Source of the DNA: JBNKEI01 sp050288705
Lineage (GTDB): Bacteria > Myxococcota > Myxococcia > Myxococcales > UBA5297
Length of the DNA stretch: 64,000 nt
NCBI GenBank assembly: GCA_050288705.1
Contig: JBNKEI010000198.1
Coordinates: 1-64,000 of the forward strand
Direction of reading: 5' to 3'
Shown here: one piece after another, positions 63,201 through 64,000 of the stretch
Position numbering within the stretch: position 1 is the stretch's first letter
How the letters are laid out: each line of letters opens with the position of its first letter
Position numbers and translations under genes: made by a program
Notes under the pieces: model-generated
What the model saw: only the letters and a program-made list of their open reading frames with translations
Database searches by the model: none
What the model was told of the DNA's origin: nothing

Positions 63201-63998
63201 TGCTGTTTTGGTCAACTTATATACAGCAGTAGGAATTTCATTTTCAAGTGTTCCCTCTGGTTCATCATGCAGAACTCCCAGCACGTAAATATCGCCGTTA
63301 GTTGCAACCCTAACATTAATGGCGTCCGCACCTTTTAATGTCGGAAATCGTTCCTTATTATGTTCAATTATGTTCCCATCGGGATCAATATAGACTAAGC
63401 GATTTTGGGGGCCAATTGAATAGTCACGAGTATCTTCAGGGATAGTTCTTATCTGGGTGACAGTAACACCAACCGGCTGCCTAATCGTTCCTAAGTGTAA
63501 TGTATCTGTGGAATTCTGATGGGTTTGATCGTTTGCATGCAAATCAACATCGAGCACTTCCACTTGATTTTGTTTACTAATTCGCGATGCGTAGAGCATG
63601 CCTCCACCAACGGGATCGGTTCTCAAGCTTTCGATATTTGACAATCCGGCATCCTCCCATTTATCGCCTTTTTGTCGCTGGACATACAATTTTTTATCTT
63701 CGCGAACCGCTGCTTTGAAAAAACCGTTTTTTAATGCAACCTGTTCTTTACCGGTAATTTCTATAGACTTCAAGCCTGTTTCATTTCGAAAGTTAGCCCC
63801 GGTATCAATTCGATTTTCTTTATTAACGGCTCCTTGTTCATATTTTGCAGAATAGAGCGCTCTCGTAGATTCATTGCGAAGAATCACCCTAAGGTCTGGT
63901 TTACTATCTTGGTCTATTTCGTATATTAAATCTTTGACTGCCACGCAGTCTTCAAAGTCTTTTACCGGTATTTCCACCGGCCGCGAATGCGGCGACGA
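60279..63998 (-). CDS. AvrE/DspE-family type III effector, 5' end outside the window
   Basis: The minus-strand frame is open to the right edge, so the N-terminus is missing; about 1240 residues are visible. Residues 1-300 form beta-propeller-like strands (YASRISKQNQVEVLDVDLHAN, GDIYVLGVLHDEPEG). A helical middle and then a beta-rich part follow (VDFSFYWNVFAGL, LMFWWRYNLGLNYKG), ending in a C-terminal block near 60450-60580. That block carries NNCRISEIYYSGGSVSKSTG and later LEFNYKSRNDRQISSFAVTG. From memory these align with NNLRVKS...SVSKSEG and INFKYGQ...RRFTLEG of Erwinia DspE. The SGVKL, LPRENLSKFI and ALRDNGHP stretches also have DspE counterparts. AvrE proteins form a water and solute channel in plant membranes. 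No chaperone gene lies beside it. Confidence 0.75.
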   Translation of the reverse strand, partial: SSPHSRPVEIPVKDFEDCVAVKDLIYEIDQDSKPDLRVILRNESTRALYSAKYEQGAVNKENRIDTGANFRNETGLKSIEITGKEQVALKNGFFKAAVREDKKLYVQRQKGDKWEDAGLSNIESLRTDPVGGGMLYASRISKQNQVEVLDVDLHANDQTHQNSTDTLHLGTIRQPVGVTVTQIRTIPEDTRDYSIGPQNRLVYIDPDGNIIEHNKERFPTLKGADAINVRVATNGDIYVLGVLHDEPEGTLENEIPTAVYKLTKTAVKNKPAGYYWRQCNTTREKFGEVLGLDSTNTGQILLHVFKDNKNILKDLDGNEIRSNDKDCFTCALKGPFEYSIFHATSQGAVSLRNALMALYAELRLVKNVPGMAGRQIKHLLTGKMDGLAHVYREANSAQKENIGLVDKAFFVTNLDKNINAIGNGQVRQSLSLFKDKLLQEQYAILQQIGSMKGAIGSLGGFRNVSCTKLEKISNSIKEGAKVMAFKKPEPNLLDGLYEFYSKVDGADHIVELIEKLKESGVKLRQPKDDLKSIYQASHSGVGILTSGTGQIIKALGEINGFAQSGIQRKQLDKYTDVFYKQSIQNMICSGLANYSEMHEVNNAVDSLSQALRDNGHPLTKLIFQDIKKLPSDPKKIADLLTQKILSQPSGSNFNASIKYTAGVTPGGMFFPMPNVCVMAFCSADRTKLHRLLIELNPDKQNVTISLVNDTSHDFLAVANAGAYLTKSARMPARAEGEIDISVGRGGSGNFSFQLPRENLSKFIETMVDKKSVKGNIFDTVRELGGTKPAMMVKTRELSLDVMALTEVKSGLTKEKHGIFGQQGSLGGENHNGFNIFNKLRFGGYMMGVGTTFAKTKELKREYDQIEGCYKNRFGNNVDFSFYWNVFAGLTDTAFFNQDVQQNTFDPSANDQLMFWWRYNLGLNYKGTQSVSNNSKYNLRPTTPISNIEWNALVNGTKELFEALPDYHAIENCNDPVEISAKLSAIIGYLKERSKTSEFTPEQAARVEKLETRLLEHKAFQKGVPLLSEFVREKVTDAARINSESMKEKMLNLFRKNQKTALPTTQIIKDSPNSNLADKLLAIKKAGGPMVAVFKPRHEALMEFNKKVIDGIVNQDNVEKEIEKFSADYRNNCRISEIYYSGGSVSKSTGLASRLFITAKHNVTIEENQPGGRLEFNYKSRNDRQISSFAVTGIHPRQHKEERNLTASLNRSGLSATTQPKYDYPSTTFNRFATRSGNGR

Positions 63999-64000
63999 AC

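Noticed and set aside
1..64000. CRISPR arrays, insertion sequences, prophage, rRNA
   Set aside because: No spaced repeat array, transposase or integrase gene, phage structural gene or rRNA sequence was seen.

Overview
The window most likely comes from a low-to-moderate-GC relative of the myxobacteria (Myxococcota, Sorangiineae-like). The strongest evidence is the gene pair at 25503-26593. Its products match, over their whole length, the Myxococcus xanthus polarity GTPase MglA and its Roadblock partner MglB as I remember them, including the key MglA residues. These genes head a long block of TPR and TonB-like envelope genes laid out like the M. xanthus gltD-E-F-G gliding cluster. Pajaroellobacter is the one named low-GC myxobacterium I can think of, but the window does not fix the genus. 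Gene density is high. No rRNA, tRNA, CRISPR array, insertion sequence or prophage was seen.

Layout. 1-2.5 kb: 3' part of a TPR/transglutaminase-like protein. 2.5-4.4 kb: translation operon rpsP-rimM-trmD-rplS. 4.7-8.4 kb: type III export gate (FliO-like, SctR, SctS, SctT, SctU). 8.5-14.0 kb: minus-strand polysaccharide-export operon (helical secreted protein, outer-membrane barrel, short OPX lipoprotein, UDP-glucose dehydrogenase, histidine kinase). 14.1-26.6 kb: gliding block (mglB, mglA, two envelope genes, gltD, gltE, gltF-like, gltG, coiled-coil protein, cyclic-nucleotide-binding protein). 27.2-31.1 kb: ABC exporter, MenE-like ligase, Fpg. 31.3-37.3 kb: hflK-hflC, small lipoproteins, MORN/TPR and FHA proteins. 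37.6-40.7 kb: rplU-rpmA-obgE and a polyprenyl diphosphate synthase. 40.7-45.7 kb: compositionally foreign surface-polysaccharide island. 45.6-60.2 kb: mostly housekeeping genes (ttcA, a phosphoglycerate-mutase-like probable homoserine kinase next to thrC, two rsmE paralogues, carbonic anhydrase, tatD, tcdA). 60.3-64 kb: the C-terminal ~1240 residues of a giant protein running off the window.

The main discovery is this last gene. Its architecture and several C-terminal sequence blocks match the AvrE/DspE family of type III effectors, the channel-forming virulence proteins of plant-pathogenic gammaproteobacteria. The SctRSTU export gate in the same window is of the injectisome rather than the flagellar type. 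Together they suggest that this gliding myxobacterium-like organism injects an AvrE-type channel effector into a eukaryotic host or prey. I know of no such description for this phylum. The other notable points are the mgl-glt colocalisation, a glycosyltransferase-acyltransferase fusion whose two halves differ sharply in GC, and a GC-rich insertion between the two rsmE genes.
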